Source of the DNA: CALBPI01 sp039821605
Lineage (GTDB): Bacteria > Pseudomonadota > Gammaproteobacteria > Steroidobacterales > Woeseiaceae
Reading direction: 5' to 3'
NCBI GenBank assembly: GCA_039821605.1
Contig: JBCBNV010000006.1
Coordinates: 220,311 to 284,310, forward strand
DNA length: 64,000 nt
Position 1 is the stretch's first letter. Every line of letters starts with the position of its first letter. The notes under the pieces are model-generated. The model made no database searches and had not been told where the DNA came from. It worked only from the letters and a program-made list of their open reading frames with translations. Positions 25,482 to 33,987 of the stretch are shown one piece after another. A program made the translations under genes and the position numbers.

Positions 25482-27587
25482 TCAACCGTCTGTCGATGAC
25501 GACCAGAACACGATGGCGCGCGTACCGCCGCCCAGTCGCCGTTCGAATTTGATGTCGTAGCCAATGGGTCGCAGCCGTTCACTGGCCGACAGCAGGCCCA
25601 GGCCTGAAGGCTCGTCAGCGGCCGTCTCACGCAACCACCAGGCGTCGCTGCGGCCGTTGTCGCTGACCACGACGGCGTCGAGCGACGCTTGCTCCCAATA
25701 CACGTCGATCCAGACCTGGCTACCGCCCGAGTGCTCGATACTGTTGGCGACGAGTTCCTGCACGACGTGATAAATGCCGACACGCACGGGTTCCTCGAGC
25801 GCACTGCCTTCACCGTGTTCGCGAAGCGCCAATCGGAAGCGCCCCTCGGTGCGCTGATCGTCGACGAGTTTTTCGAGACCCGGGATCAGGCCCAGCTCGT
25901 AAACAACCGACGGGCTCAGGTCGTGGATGATTCCGCGTGACGCCGCCAGAGACTCATCGACGATGTCCGTGATCGCTGTGACCGGACCCGTGTCACCCGC
26001 GCGGTGACGCAGCTCACCAAGCTTCATGCGCGCGACCGCGAGCCGCTGAATGAGACCGTCGTGAAGTTCCACGGCGGTTTCGCGGCGCACGCGTTCCTCG
26101 GCTTGCGCCGTACGCGCTGCCAGCTCGCGCAAACGCCGCTGGTAGTTCCGGATCGAGCCCAGCGCACGCTCACGCGTCAGGTCGCTCACGTAAAACTCGG
26201 CGATCATTGTTAAAAGCGGTGCCACCTCGAGCCGGCGGAAGGGTGTGTCAAACCGACTGCCCAGCAGCGCAAAGCCGACGACGCGCCCGCCGAATGCGAC
26301 GGGTTGCAACAGCGCCGCCTGCATCTCCGACGCACCCAGCTTGTGGAAAACATCCACGACAGCCTCACCATTCGCGGCCGAGGTGCTGAGCTGGGCGATG
26401 CGACCGAGCAACACGGGCCCCAGGATGTCGCGCAGCGGTCGCAACGCGGTCTCGTAGTGCGCCTTCTCGCCATCGACTCCGGGCCAGCCGTAGGCGACAC
26501 CGACACTGCGCCGGTCGTTGTCGAGCCAATACAGCGTGGCCTGGTTGGCGTTGCTGAATTCCGCGACCACCGACAGCGCTCGTGAAAACTCATCGCCGAT
26601 AGCGAGCGCTGCATCGGTGCCACGCTCGGCACGACCGAGCATGATGTGGGACACGGCTTCTTGCGCGCGGCGTTGGTCGTTGGCGCGGCGCACACTGCCG
26701 ATAAGCGCCTGGCAGGCCAACAGGACGATCAACAGGCCCAGCGCGCTGATCTGCCAGTTGAGCTGTGTCGGGATGCTTGGCTCGTGGTTCAGGAAGTACG
26801 CCGCCGTTCCCGCAACCGCGACCAGTGCGATGACCCAGGCCGCGCCAATCGTGTGCGTGCGCATGGCCATGAGAATGCCCAACGGTAAGGCGATCCAGTG
26901 CCACGCCGCCGTGAACGGCCCCAGCACTTCCCAGACGGGCTCGGGGTAGTGCCCCAGAGCGAATACGCCGGCAGCGGAGAAGATGACGATGCACACAACC
27001 ATGTCGAGCACTCGCCGTATTGAAGCGGGTCGCGGCGCATGTGTGTGTCGTCCGAGCACGACGATGGGTGGTCCCGCGATGATCAGTCCCAGGAACAGCG
27101 AGAGACTCGTAATCGCCGCTTCCGAAATAGGCGTGGCGCTATCGATCATGAGCAGCCGCAGCAGCCCCACGGCAGCGGCCCCCGCCAGCGCCAGCGATAT
27201 CGTTGTGGCGACGAGTTCGAAGGGCGGCACTTCGGCCTCCTGTTTGCGGGCCAGCAGCCAGGGCGTGAGGCCCACAAGTACGGCGACAGCGATGACGCCG
27301 ACCGTGCTCAAGAGAAAAGGGAATATGGAGGCGACACCCATCACGATCGCAATGAACGCAGCCCGCAGCACCAGCGCGATACCGATGAGCGTTAGCCACT
27401 GCGAGCGCCGCGTGATGAGCAGCACCGCTTCGAGCACACCGGCGCTCAGGGTGACGGGGCCTACGCTGAGCGCCGGGTCCCAGAGCAGCCATTCGAAGGC
27501 GAGCCCGGTGCCGAACGCGAACGTGAACAGCAGCAACGCAAAGGGGCGATGGGTCCGGATCGCTTCGATGAGTGCGGCCTGGTCCAT
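25482..27587 (-). CDS. Membrane histidine kinase, HisKA_3 type with GAF-like domain
   Basis: A 701-residue kinase. Residues about 1-295 contain eight to ten membrane segments arranged like a MASE-type sensor. Residues about 320-470 look like a GAF domain. The dimerisation/phosphoacceptor region is HisKA_3 with VELHDGLIQRL (His509), followed by an HATPase domain with N-box QELVANSIEH (Asn615), VVSDNG and PSGLGLLSASERL. This is the NarX/DesK/UhpB class that partners LuxR-type regulators such as the one just downstream. The ligand is not predictable. Confidence 0.92.
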   Translation of the reverse strand: MDQAALIEAIRTHRPFALLLFTFAFGTGLAFEWLLWDPALSVGPVTLSAGVLEAVLLITRRSQWLTLIGIALVLRAAFIAIVMGVASIFPFLLSTVGVIAVAVLVGLTPWLLARKQEAEVPPFELVATTISLALAGAAAVGLLRLLMIDSATPISEAAITSLSLFLGLIIAGPPIVVLGRHTHAPRPASIRRVLDMVVCIVIFSAAGVFALGHYPEPVWEVLGPFTAAWHWIALPLGILMAMRTHTIGAAWVIALVAVAGTAAYFLNHEPSIPTQLNWQISALGLLIVLLACQALIGSVRRANDQRRAQEAVSHIMLGRAERGTDAALAIGDEFSRALSVVAEFSNANQATLYWLDNDRRSVGVAYGWPGVDGEKAHYETALRPLRDILGPVLLGRIAQLSTSAANGEAVVDVFHKLGASEMQAALLQPVAFGGRVVGFALLGSRFDTPFRRLEVAPLLTMIAEFYVSDLTRERALGSIRNYQRRLRELAARTAQAEERVRRETAVELHDGLIQRLAVARMKLGELRHRAGDTGPVTAITDIVDESLAASRGIIHDLSPSVVYELGLIPGLEKLVDDQRTEGRFRLALREHGEGSALEEPVRVGIYHVVQELVANSIEHSGGSQVWIDVYWEQASLDAVVVSDNGRSDAWWLRETAADEPSGLGLLSASERLRPIGYDIKFERRLGGGTRAIVFWSSSTDG

Positions 27588-27598
27588 CGCGGTTGCGG

Positions 27599-28177
27599 TC
27601 AGCCGATACGCGAAAGCTTGAGCAGCTTCTTGAGGTCGCCAAGCAGGCGCTTGCGCTCGGGCGCCATGGGGTAGCTCAGGATGACATTGCCAATCGGATC
27701 CATGATGTAGATCTGATCTGGGGGCAACGCGTCCAGCGCCGACGCAATGGCCGTGGCCAGGCGTGCGTCCGAGCCGGCCTTGAGCACGATCAGTCCCGGA
27801 TGCGCGTCGACCGTTTCCTCTCTGAGCGCCGCACCGCTCGAGAGCAGCAGCGCGCGTTCGATGCGATCGATCTCGCGCCCAGTGGCGAGGCGGACCTGGC
27901 GTACGTCGATGAGCGCGCGTTCGCAGGCGTCATCGCAATCGCCGGATGGCTTGACGATGAGCGCCCAGCGCTCACGCAGGCCTGAGTCGAAGTGCAGCTT
28001 CGGTTCGACGGAAACCGGCGGTTCGAGCAGGCCGCCGTAATTGACGCCTTCGCCGTCTTGCGTGCCGCCTGAAAAGTACATGGCGATAGCGACGGCGAGC
28101 GGGCCGAAAAAGACGAGCGCGAGCAGGATCAGTTGCAGGCGGCCACGGCGCCGGTTGGCTTCGGCGGCGGTGTTCAT
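27599..28177 (-). CDS. SCO-like membrane protein of the oxidase cluster
   Basis: A 192-residue protein with one N-terminal membrane helix (about residues 14-34) and an exported domain with a CxxxC motif in GDCDDACERAL, as in SCO copper chaperones. The C-terminus IYIMDPIGNVILSYP matches the thioredoxin-fold ending of this group. The overall match to classical SCO1 is weak. The start at ATG 28175-28177 overlaps the SURF1 stop by 4 nt. A role in delivering copper or electrons to cytochrome oxidase is inferred from context and the motif. Confidence 0.75.
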   Translation of the reverse strand: MNTAAEANRRRGRLQLILLALVFFGPLAVAIAMYFSGGTQDGEGVNYGGLLEPPVSVEPKLHFDSGLRERWALIVKPSGDCDDACERALIDVRQVRLATGREIDRIERALLLSSGAALREETVDAHPGLIVLKAGSDARLATAIASALDALPPDQIYIMDPIGNVILSYPMAPERKRLLGDLKKLLKLSRIG

Positions 28178-28899
28178 GTTTCTTGTTGTGCTCCAGGGCG
28201 TTTCCAGGCCACGATCGCGGCGAGCACGGTCAGTGCGAACGCCATCGCGAACCACTGCACCGCGTAACCCAGGTGGCGCTCGGGTGGCAAGCCACCGGGT
28301 TGCCAGTCGCGCTCGAAACCGTCACTGGCTTCGGGCTCGAGCAGAAGCACCCAGTCTGTCAGGGGCTGTTCGAGCTGTGCCGCGACCGCAGCGATCGTCG
28401 GGAACTGTAATACCCGCGGCCACACGCCGCCAGCCGGATCGCCGTCGCCCAGTTTGAGTCCGCCAACGGGGAGCGCGCCGATGCGACCCCTGATCTCACG
28501 GGGCCGAGCGTCAACCTGTAACTCACCAATGGGTTCGCGCGTGGGCGTCTGGGGAATCCAGCCGCGATTCACGAGCAGCGTCGCGCCGGTGTCGAGCTCG
28601 AACGGCGTAATGACGAAGAAGCCGTTGCGACCACCGCGCACCATGTTGTCGATGAGTACCTGGCGGTCGCCGCGAAACTGCCCTCTGACTCGAACGCGCT
28701 CGAATTGCTGCGCAACGGGGTCGATATTCGCGAGTGACATCACATCTGCTGCGCCAGCGGACTCGAAGGCGGCGTTGCGCTCGGTCTGGCGTTCGGATTT
28801 GTCGAGCTGCCAGAACCCCAGCCAGAGCATTGCGGGCATCAGCACCAGGTAGGCGAGGACGGGTACCCAGACGGGTCTGCGGTTTGCGGTGCTGCTCAC
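28174..28899 (-). CDS. SURF1 family cytochrome oxidase biogenesis protein
   Basis: A 241-residue protein with two membrane helices (about 12-28 and 212-230) flanking a periplasmic domain, the SURF1 layout. Family blocks include GFWQLDKSERQ near the start, RGQFRGDRQVLIDN, TLLVNRGWIP, and the C-terminal HLGYAVQWFAMAFAL. SURF1 proteins assist heme a insertion into subunit I of aa3 oxidases. The DUF2909 gene diverges 36 nt away. Confidence 0.92.
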   Translation of the reverse strand: MSSTANRRPVWVPVLAYLVLMPAMLWLGFWQLDKSERQTERNAAFESAGAADVMSLANIDPVAQQFERVRVRGQFRGDRQVLIDNMVRGGRNGFFVITPFELDTGATLLVNRGWIPQTPTREPIGELQVDARPREIRGRIGALPVGGLKLGDGDPAGGVWPRVLQFPTIAAVAAQLEQPLTDWVLLLEPEASDGFERDWQPGGLPPERHLGYAVQWFAMAFALTVLAAIVAWKRPGAQQET

Positions 28900-28935
28900 G
28901 GTATAATTATGCGCTTCCTTCCGGAAACTGCACGT

Positions 28936-29130
28936 ATGCGCATCATTATCATTCTATTGCTCGCGGCCATCATTGTTTCGCTGGCTACTGGCTTCCGGCA
29001 CTTAAGCCGCGGCGACGACTCGGGCAAGCTCGCCCGCGCGTTGACCTGGCGCGTCGGCTTGTCGGTCGCACTGCTCGGTGTGCTGGTCCTCGCCGCCATG
29101 ATGGGTTGGGTGGAGCCGGGCGCGCTGTAA
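28936..29130 (+). CDS. Twin transmembrane protein, DUF2909
   Basis: A 64-residue protein made of two membrane helices (about 2-16 and 38-57) joined by a polar loop containing GFRHLSRGDDSG. DUF2909 proteins of this size are typically encoded between coxC and SURF1 genes. Here the gene lies on the opposite strand from its neighbours. The ATG at 28936 gives MRIIIILLLAA; nine further residues upstream are open. A role in oxidase assembly is inferred from position only. Confidence 0.82.
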   Translation: MRIIIILLLAAIIVSLATGFRHLSRGDDSGKLARALTWRVGLSVALLGVLVLAAMMGWVEPGAL

Positions 29131-29154
29131 CGCGACAGACCGTTCAATAAGAAA

Positions 29155-29189
29155 GGGCCCGGTGCGGGCAAGCACCGGGCCCTTTTTTT
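29155..29189. terminator. Strong bidirectional terminator
   Basis: A perfect 11-bp stem (GGGCCCGGTGC, loop GGGCAA, GCACCGGGCCC) with seven T on the plus strand. On the minus strand the stem is followed by TTTCTTATT. It lies between the convergent DUF2909 and coxC genes and can serve both. Confidence 0.93.
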
Positions 29190-29222
29190 GTTCAGCACAC
29201 TTTGTTCAGAGAATGGCGCTGC

Positions 29223-30092
29223 TCAGAGCCAATACACGAAGATGTAGAGGCCAAGCCATACGACATCGACGAAGTGCCAGTACCAGGCCGATGCTTCGAA
29301 TGCGAAGTGGTGCTTGGCCGTAAAATGTCCGCGCATGATGCGGATCCACACGATGAACAGCATCAGCGCCCCGATGGACACGTGCATGCCGTGGAAACCC
29401 GTGAGCATGAAGAACGTGGATCCGTAGATACCCGTCTCAAGCGTCAGGTTCAGTTCCTTGTAGGCATGGATGTACTCGACACCCTGCAGGTAGACGAAGA
29501 TGAAGCCGAGCAGGAACGTCGCAGCCAGCCATAACTTCACGACGTTGCGCTTGTCGGCAACCAACGCATGGTGGGCGATCGTGATCGTGACACTCGAGCT
29601 GATGAGAATCAGCGTGTTGATCAGTGGCAGACCAAGCGGACCCATGCCCTCGTAGCTACCGCCAATACCGGACGGCCCGTTGCTGGGCCAAGAGGACTCG
29701 AAACCAGTCCAGAGCAGCGAATTGGTGAAGAAGTTGTTGCTGCCGCCGTCAAGCCAGGGCAAGGCATACGTGCGAGCGTAGAACAGCGCACCGAAGAATG
29801 CCGCGAAGAACATGACTTCTGAGAAGATGAACCAGCTCATGCCCATGCGGAATGAGGTGTCCACCTGCGCCGAGTAAATGCCGCCTTCGCTTTCGTCGAT
29901 GACGTTGCCGAACCAACCGAACAGCATGAAGACGACGACGCCGAGGCCTGCGTAGAAGGTCCACATGCCGAACGTGCTGCCATTGAGCCAGGCTGAAACG
30001 CCGGCCATGGTCAGCAACAGGCCGATGGCGCCGACGATGGGCCAGTGGCTGCCGTGCGGAACGTAGTATTTGGATGAATCTGCAGTTGCCAT
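29223..30092 (-). CDS. ctaE: Cytochrome c oxidase subunit III
   Basis: A 289-residue membrane protein with seven hydrophobic segments. Family blocks include YVPHGSHWPIVGA at the start, RMGMSWFIFSEVMFFAAFFG, and the C-terminal HFVDVVWLGLYIFVYWL. Subunit III stabilises the aa3 core. It lies 37 nt downstream of ctaG. A terminator follows its stop. Confidence 0.96.
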   Translation of the reverse strand: MATADSSKYYVPHGSHWPIVGAIGLLLTMAGVSAWLNGSTFGMWTFYAGLGVVVFMLFGWFGNVIDESEGGIYSAQVDTSFRMGMSWFIFSEVMFFAAFFGALFYARTYALPWLDGGSNNFFTNSLLWTGFESSWPSNGPSGIGGSYEGMGPLGLPLINTLILISSSVTITIAHHALVADKRNVVKLWLAATFLLGFIFVYLQGVEYIHAYKELNLTLETGIYGSTFFMLTGFHGMHVSIGALMLFIVWIRIMRGHFTAKHHFAFEASAWYWHFVDVVWLGLYIFVYWL

Positions 30093-30129
30093 GTTGGCTG
30101 TCCCCTGGGAGTACGCTTACGCGCCGCGA

Positions 30130-30660
30130 TCAGGTCCCACTGTTCGCGGCGGACTCGATATTGAAGAAGGTGTAGGAAAGCGTGATCGTGTCGATGTACT
30201 CGGGCAGTCCCCGGTCGACCATGAACACGAGCGGCATTTCCTTGGTCTCACCACCCTCGAAAGGCTGGTTGTTGAAACAGAAGCACTCGGTCTTTCTGAA
30301 GAACTCGCCGGCACGATTGGGCACGACGCTCGGGATGGCCTGGCCGACGCGAGCGGCCTGCGTCAGATTGCTCGCGACGAACGTCGCGTCGTAAATCTTG
30401 CCGACTTCCACTTCCATGCTGTTGACCGCCGGTGCGAAATCATACGGCGCCAGCTGATTGACGGTGGTCGTGAACTGGATCGTCACGGTGCGACCCGTGT
30501 CGGTCTCGACCAGCGCCACGGGGGCCGTGTTCGTCCGGCCACCGAAACCCGTGAGCTCACAGAACGCGTCGTAGAGCGGTATGAGTGAGAACGCAAAGCC
30601 GAACATCGCCGCCGTCATGGCGACGAGCTTGAGCGGCAGCAAGCGGTCGGGCGCGCTCAC
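30130..30660 (-). CDS. ctaG: Cytochrome c oxidase assembly protein CtaG/Cox11
   Basis: A 176-residue copper chaperone that delivers Cu to the CuB site of subunit I. It has one N-terminal membrane helix and a periplasmic immunoglobulin-like domain with the copper-binding ECFCFNNQPF motif. The start is the GTG at 30658-30660, one nucleotide after the stop of the 45-residue gene. The open frame further upstream is a shadow of that gene. Gene order coxB-coxA-small protein-ctaG-coxC is the usual one. Confidence 0.94.
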   Translation of the reverse strand: MSAPDRLLPLKLVAMTAAMFGFAFSLIPLYDAFCELTGFGGRTNTAPVALVETDTGRTVTIQFTTTVNQLAPYDFAPAVNSMEVEVGKIYDATFVASNLTQAARVGQAIPSVVPNRAGEFFRKTECFCFNNQPFEGGETKEMPLVFMVDRGLPEYIDTITLSYTFFNIESAANSGT

Positions 30661-30661
30661 G

Positions 30662-30799
30662 TCAGACCCCGGCACCACTGCGCAACACGGTCGCCGCAAT
30701 GAAGGCGACGAACACAGCCACCGCGACCACCCCCAGGATGGCCGCACTGCGTCGGGCTGCGCGTCGCTGCGTGGTCGTGTCGCGGACGTCCGTGCTCAT
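30662..30799 (-). CDS. Small single-helix membrane protein between coxA and ctaG
   Basis: A 45-residue frame from the ATG at 30797-30799 to TGA at 30662. The N-terminus is polar and basic (TTTQRRAARRS), followed by one hydrophobic helix (about residues 19-40) and a short periplasmic end. It fits exactly between the coxA stop (1 nt gap) and the ctaG GTG (1 nt gap). Short single-helix proteins annotated as small oxidase assembly proteins occupy this slot in many proteobacterial cox operons. The role is inferred from position. Confidence 0.75.
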   Translation of the reverse strand: MSTDVRDTTTQRRAARRSAAILGVVAVAVFVAFIAATVLRSGAGV

Positions 30800-30800
30800 G

Positions 30801-32396
30801 TCACTTGACGACAGGCGGCTCGTCGAATGTGTGGTGCGGTGCCGGCGACGGAACGGTCCATTCGAGACCTACCGGGCTTTCCCAGACCTCAGCCGTGGCT
30901 TTCTTACCGCCGCGCGCGCACTGGACGATGATCCAGACGAACAGCAGCTGCGAGAGGCCGAAGCCGAATGCACCGACCGTTGCGATCATGTTGAAATCCG
31001 CGAACTGCGTGGAGTAGTCAGGAATGCGACGCGGCATACCTGCCAGCCCCAGGAAGTGCATGGGGAAGAAAGTCAGGTTGACGAAAATCGTCGTGAGCCA
31101 GAAATGCGCCTTGCCCAGCGTTTCGTTGTACATGTGGCCCGTCCACTTGGGCAGCCAGTAGTACACGCCCGCGATGATCGCGAAGATGGCACCCGGCACG
31201 AGTACATAGTGGAAGTGCGCGACGACGAAATAGCTGTCGTGGTACTGGAAGTCCGCGGGCACGATGGCCAGCATGAGGCCCGAGAAACCACCGATCGTGA
31301 ACAGGAACAGGAAGGCCACCGCGAACAGCATGGGCGTCTCGAAGGTCATCGCGCCCTTCCACATCGTGGCGGCCCAGTTGAACACCTTCACACCCGTCGG
31401 CACGGCGATGAGCATCGTTGTAAACATGAAGAACAGCTGGCCCGTGAGCGGCATGCCGGCCGTGAACATGTGGTGCGCCCAGACGATGAACGACAGGAAC
31501 GCGATCGAGGCCGTGGCGTAGACCATCGAGGTGTAGCCGAACAGCGGTTTGCGCGAGAAGGTCGGGATGATCTCCGAGATGATGCCGAACGCCGGCAGGA
31601 TCATGATGTAGACCTCGGGGTGCCCGAAGAACCAGAAGATGTGCTGGAACATGACGGGGTCACCGCCACCGGCCGCGCGGAAGAAGCTCGTGCCGAAGAA
31701 CTGGTCGGTGAGCAGCATGGTCACCGCGCCGGCCAGGACGGGCATGACTGCGATGAGCAGGTAGGCTGTGATGAGCCAGGTCCAGACGAACAGCGGCATC
31801 TTGAGCAGCGTCATGCCCGGTGCGCGCATATTCATGATCGTGACGATGATGTTGATCGCGCCCATGATCGACGAGATGCCCATGAGGTGCACCGAGAAGA
31901 TGAGCATGGGGAACGCGTCACCCGTCTGCAGCACGAGCGGCGGGTACATGGTCCAGCCGCCGGCCGGGGCGCCACCCGGCACGAACAGCGTGGCGAGCAG
32001 AATGCTGAACGCGACCGGCAGGATCCAGAACGACCAGTTGTTCATGCGCGGCAGCGCCATGTCGGGTGCGCCGACCATGAGCGGGATCATCCAGTTGGCG
32101 AGACCGACGAAGGCCGGCATGACGGCGCCGAAGATCATGATGAGCGCGTGCATCGTGACCATCTGGTTGTAGAAGTCGGGCTGCACGAACTGCATGCCGG
32201 GCTGGCCCAGCTCCGTGCGAATGACGAGCGCCATGGCGCCGCCCACGAAGAGCATCACGAGGCTGAAAATCAGGTACATCGTACCGATGTCTTTGTGGTT
32301 CGTGGTGAACAGCCAGCGCTTGATGCCCGTCAGTTCCGGACCGTGATCGTGGTGATCGTCTGCGTGGTGGGCGTCGTTTTGTGTCGTTGCAGTCAT
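30801..32396 (-). CDS. ctaD: Cytochrome c oxidase subunit I, aa3 type
   Basis: A 531-residue catalytic subunit with 12 membrane segments. The active-site stretch FFGHPEVYI contains the CuB histidine and the Tyr cross-link, WAHHMFT gives the other CuB histidines, and HFHYVLVPG carries heme ligands. It reduces oxygen to water and pumps protons. The N-terminal tail is His- and Asp-rich. The gene lies 40 nt after coxB. Confidence 0.97.
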   Translation of the reverse strand: MTATTQNDAHHADDHHDHGPELTGIKRWLFTTNHKDIGTMYLIFSLVMLFVGGAMALVIRTELGQPGMQFVQPDFYNQMVTMHALIMIFGAVMPAFVGLANWMIPLMVGAPDMALPRMNNWSFWILPVAFSILLATLFVPGGAPAGGWTMYPPLVLQTGDAFPMLIFSVHLMGISSIMGAINIIVTIMNMRAPGMTLLKMPLFVWTWLITAYLLIAVMPVLAGAVTMLLTDQFFGTSFFRAAGGGDPVMFQHIFWFFGHPEVYIMILPAFGIISEIIPTFSRKPLFGYTSMVYATASIAFLSFIVWAHHMFTAGMPLTGQLFFMFTTMLIAVPTGVKVFNWAATMWKGAMTFETPMLFAVAFLFLFTIGGFSGLMLAIVPADFQYHDSYFVVAHFHYVLVPGAIFAIIAGVYYWLPKWTGHMYNETLGKAHFWLTTIFVNLTFFPMHFLGLAGMPRRIPDYSTQFADFNMIATVGAFGFGLSQLLFVWIIVQCARGGKKATAEVWESPVGLEWTVPSPAPHHTFDEPPVVK

Positions 32397-32436
32397 GTCG
32401 TGTCTGCCTTTCCTGAATCCGGTGGCGTGGGTTCGC

Positions 32437-33255
32437 TCAGTCGTTGTTCGCGAGGCGCGGGGTGTCCGTGCCGAACTCGGCCTTCATGGCGGCCAGCCGG
32501 GCGTCGTAGTCTTCCTGCTCGAGCACTTCGACCACGATCGGCATGAAGCCGTGGTCCTGGCCGCAGAGCTCGGCGCACTGGCCGCGGTAGATGCCAGCCT
32601 TCTCGGCCTTGAACCAGACCTGGTTGATGTAGCCCGGGATGGCGTCTTTCTTGATCGCGAAATCAGGCATCCACCAGGCATGCAGTACGTCGTTCGACGT
32701 GATGAGCACGCGCACCTTCGCGTTGACGGGGACGACGACGTGGTTGTCGACTTCGAGCAGGTAGTTTTCGACCGACTCGGGGTCGATGCCGGACCCGGTG
32801 CGGCGAGCGTCGTTGCTCGTGCGCGCCAGGCTCGAGTAGAAGCTCACGCCCTCGTCGAGGTACTCGTACTGCCACTTCCACTGGTAGGCCGTGGCTTTGA
32901 TCGTCAGGTCCGGATTGCGATCGTCCTCGATCGCAATCATCGTCTTCGCCGCCGGCACGGCCATCGCGACGAGAATCACGGCCGGGATGAGCGTCCAGAT
33001 GATCTCAGCCTTGGTGCTGTGAGAAAACTGCGCCGCTTCCACACCGCGCGATTTGCGGTGCAGCACGAGCGCCAAAATCATCCAGCCAAAAACAAACACG
33101 GCGATGGCGCAGCAGACCCAGAAGATGAGCATGTGGAGGCCGTAGACTTCACGACTGATGGCCGTGACGCCTTCGCGCATGTTGAGTTCCCAGTCCGCAT
33201 ACGCGGCACCCGTGGACAGCAGCGCGATAAGCGCCGCGGCAATCCTGCGAGTCAT
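32437..33255 (-). CDS. ctaC: Cytochrome c oxidase subunit II
   Basis: A 272-residue protein with a Sec signal (residues 1-20), two membrane helices and a periplasmic cupredoxin domain. The CuA ligands are in VLHAWWMPDF and GQCAELCGQDHGFMP. There is no C-terminal cytochrome c domain, so electrons should come from a separate cytochrome c. The ATG at 33253-33255 gives a clean signal peptide. It is the first gene of the oxidase cluster. Confidence 0.96.
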   Translation of the reverse strand: MTRRIAAALIALLSTGAAYADWELNMREGVTAISREVYGLHMLIFWVCCAIAVFVFGWMILALVLHRKSRGVEAAQFSHSTKAEIIWTLIPAVILVAMAVPAAKTMIAIEDDRNPDLTIKATAYQWKWQYEYLDEGVSFYSSLARTSNDARRTGSGIDPESVENYLLEVDNHVVVPVNAKVRVLITSNDVLHAWWMPDFAIKKDAIPGYINQVWFKAEKAGIYRGQCAELCGQDHGFMPIVVEVLEQEDYDARLAAMKAEFGTDTPRLANND

Positions 33256-33443
33256 AGTCGTTCTCACGTCTTGTGTTGAGTGGCGCCCCCGCTCTCCGGT
33301 CGACGGTACGGCGCGGCGAGACGCGCGTCCCCGCGTCTCAAGTTTCAATATTGTACTGATATTCCAGCGCAAAAAGGAGACCTACGTCGCGCTGAAAGGC
33401 CTGCAATCGGCGGGTTTCTTGCGGGTCGAGGTTTCGTCGCGGG

Positions 33444-33926
33444 TCAGCGCGGCCCGATGTGCCCGTTCTGTCGAAGAACCTGACTCAGGCGCTGGTGCAG
33501 GCGCTTGCGTTCGTCATCGCCGAGGAAGCGTCCGATGACCCACCAGCGGCCCTGTTGACCGAGTGCGAGCTGCTCGCCGCCGCGTCGATCACGGACCTCG
33601 ATGAGCGCCGCTTTCGTCCAGGTACGCGGCAGTCGCGTCGTGCTGGGTGCCTCGGCATCCGGGTCCCAGCGCGTGATCACGATTTCGTCGCTGTCGATGA
33701 CGAGTTGTTCGCGTGCCTGCCCCGCGCGCCAGCTCGCGCGCAGCGCCCAGGCGAGGAAGGCCAGCTCGGCGCCTGCAAATGGCAGCACGGGCCAGTAGCC
33801 GCGTGCCACGAACAGCAATGCGATGCCGAGGCTCACGGCCGCGATACCCGCGAAGAACGCCACGGCCTGGCCCGCGCTCAGTGCGCAGTTGGCCTGCAGG
33901 TTGAAGGTGTGGCGGTGGGGCTCCAT
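33444..33926 (-). CDS. DUF2244 family membrane protein
   Basis: A 160-residue protein with two N-terminal membrane helices (about 22-42 and 46-62) and a cytoplasmic domain containing VIDSDEIVITRWDP and RWWVIGRFLGDDER. It matches DUF2244, a family often found next to cytochrome oxidase genes. The start at ATG 33924-33926 (MEPHRHTFNLQ) was chosen over a longer open frame with no family similarity. The function is unknown. Confidence 0.82.
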   Translation of the reverse strand: MEPHRHTFNLQANCALSAGQAVAFFAGIAAVSLGIALLFVARGYWPVLPFAGAELAFLAWALRASWRAGQAREQLVIDSDEIVITRWDPDAEAPSTTRLPRTWTKAALIEVRDRRGGEQLALGQQGRWWVIGRFLGDDERKRLHQRLSQVLRQNGHIGPR

Positions 33927-33987
33927 TCCCGGAGCATAGCGGCCCGGCACGCCGCCGGTAAAACGGCTGTAGCAGGCCTGTCGCGGT

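Noticed and set aside
30699..32546. Long plus-strand open frame (615 codons) opposite coxA
   Set aside because: Its translation is dominated by H, R, D and E with no domain, and it mirrors the highly conserved coxA gene. Long antisense frames are expected in high-GC DNA.
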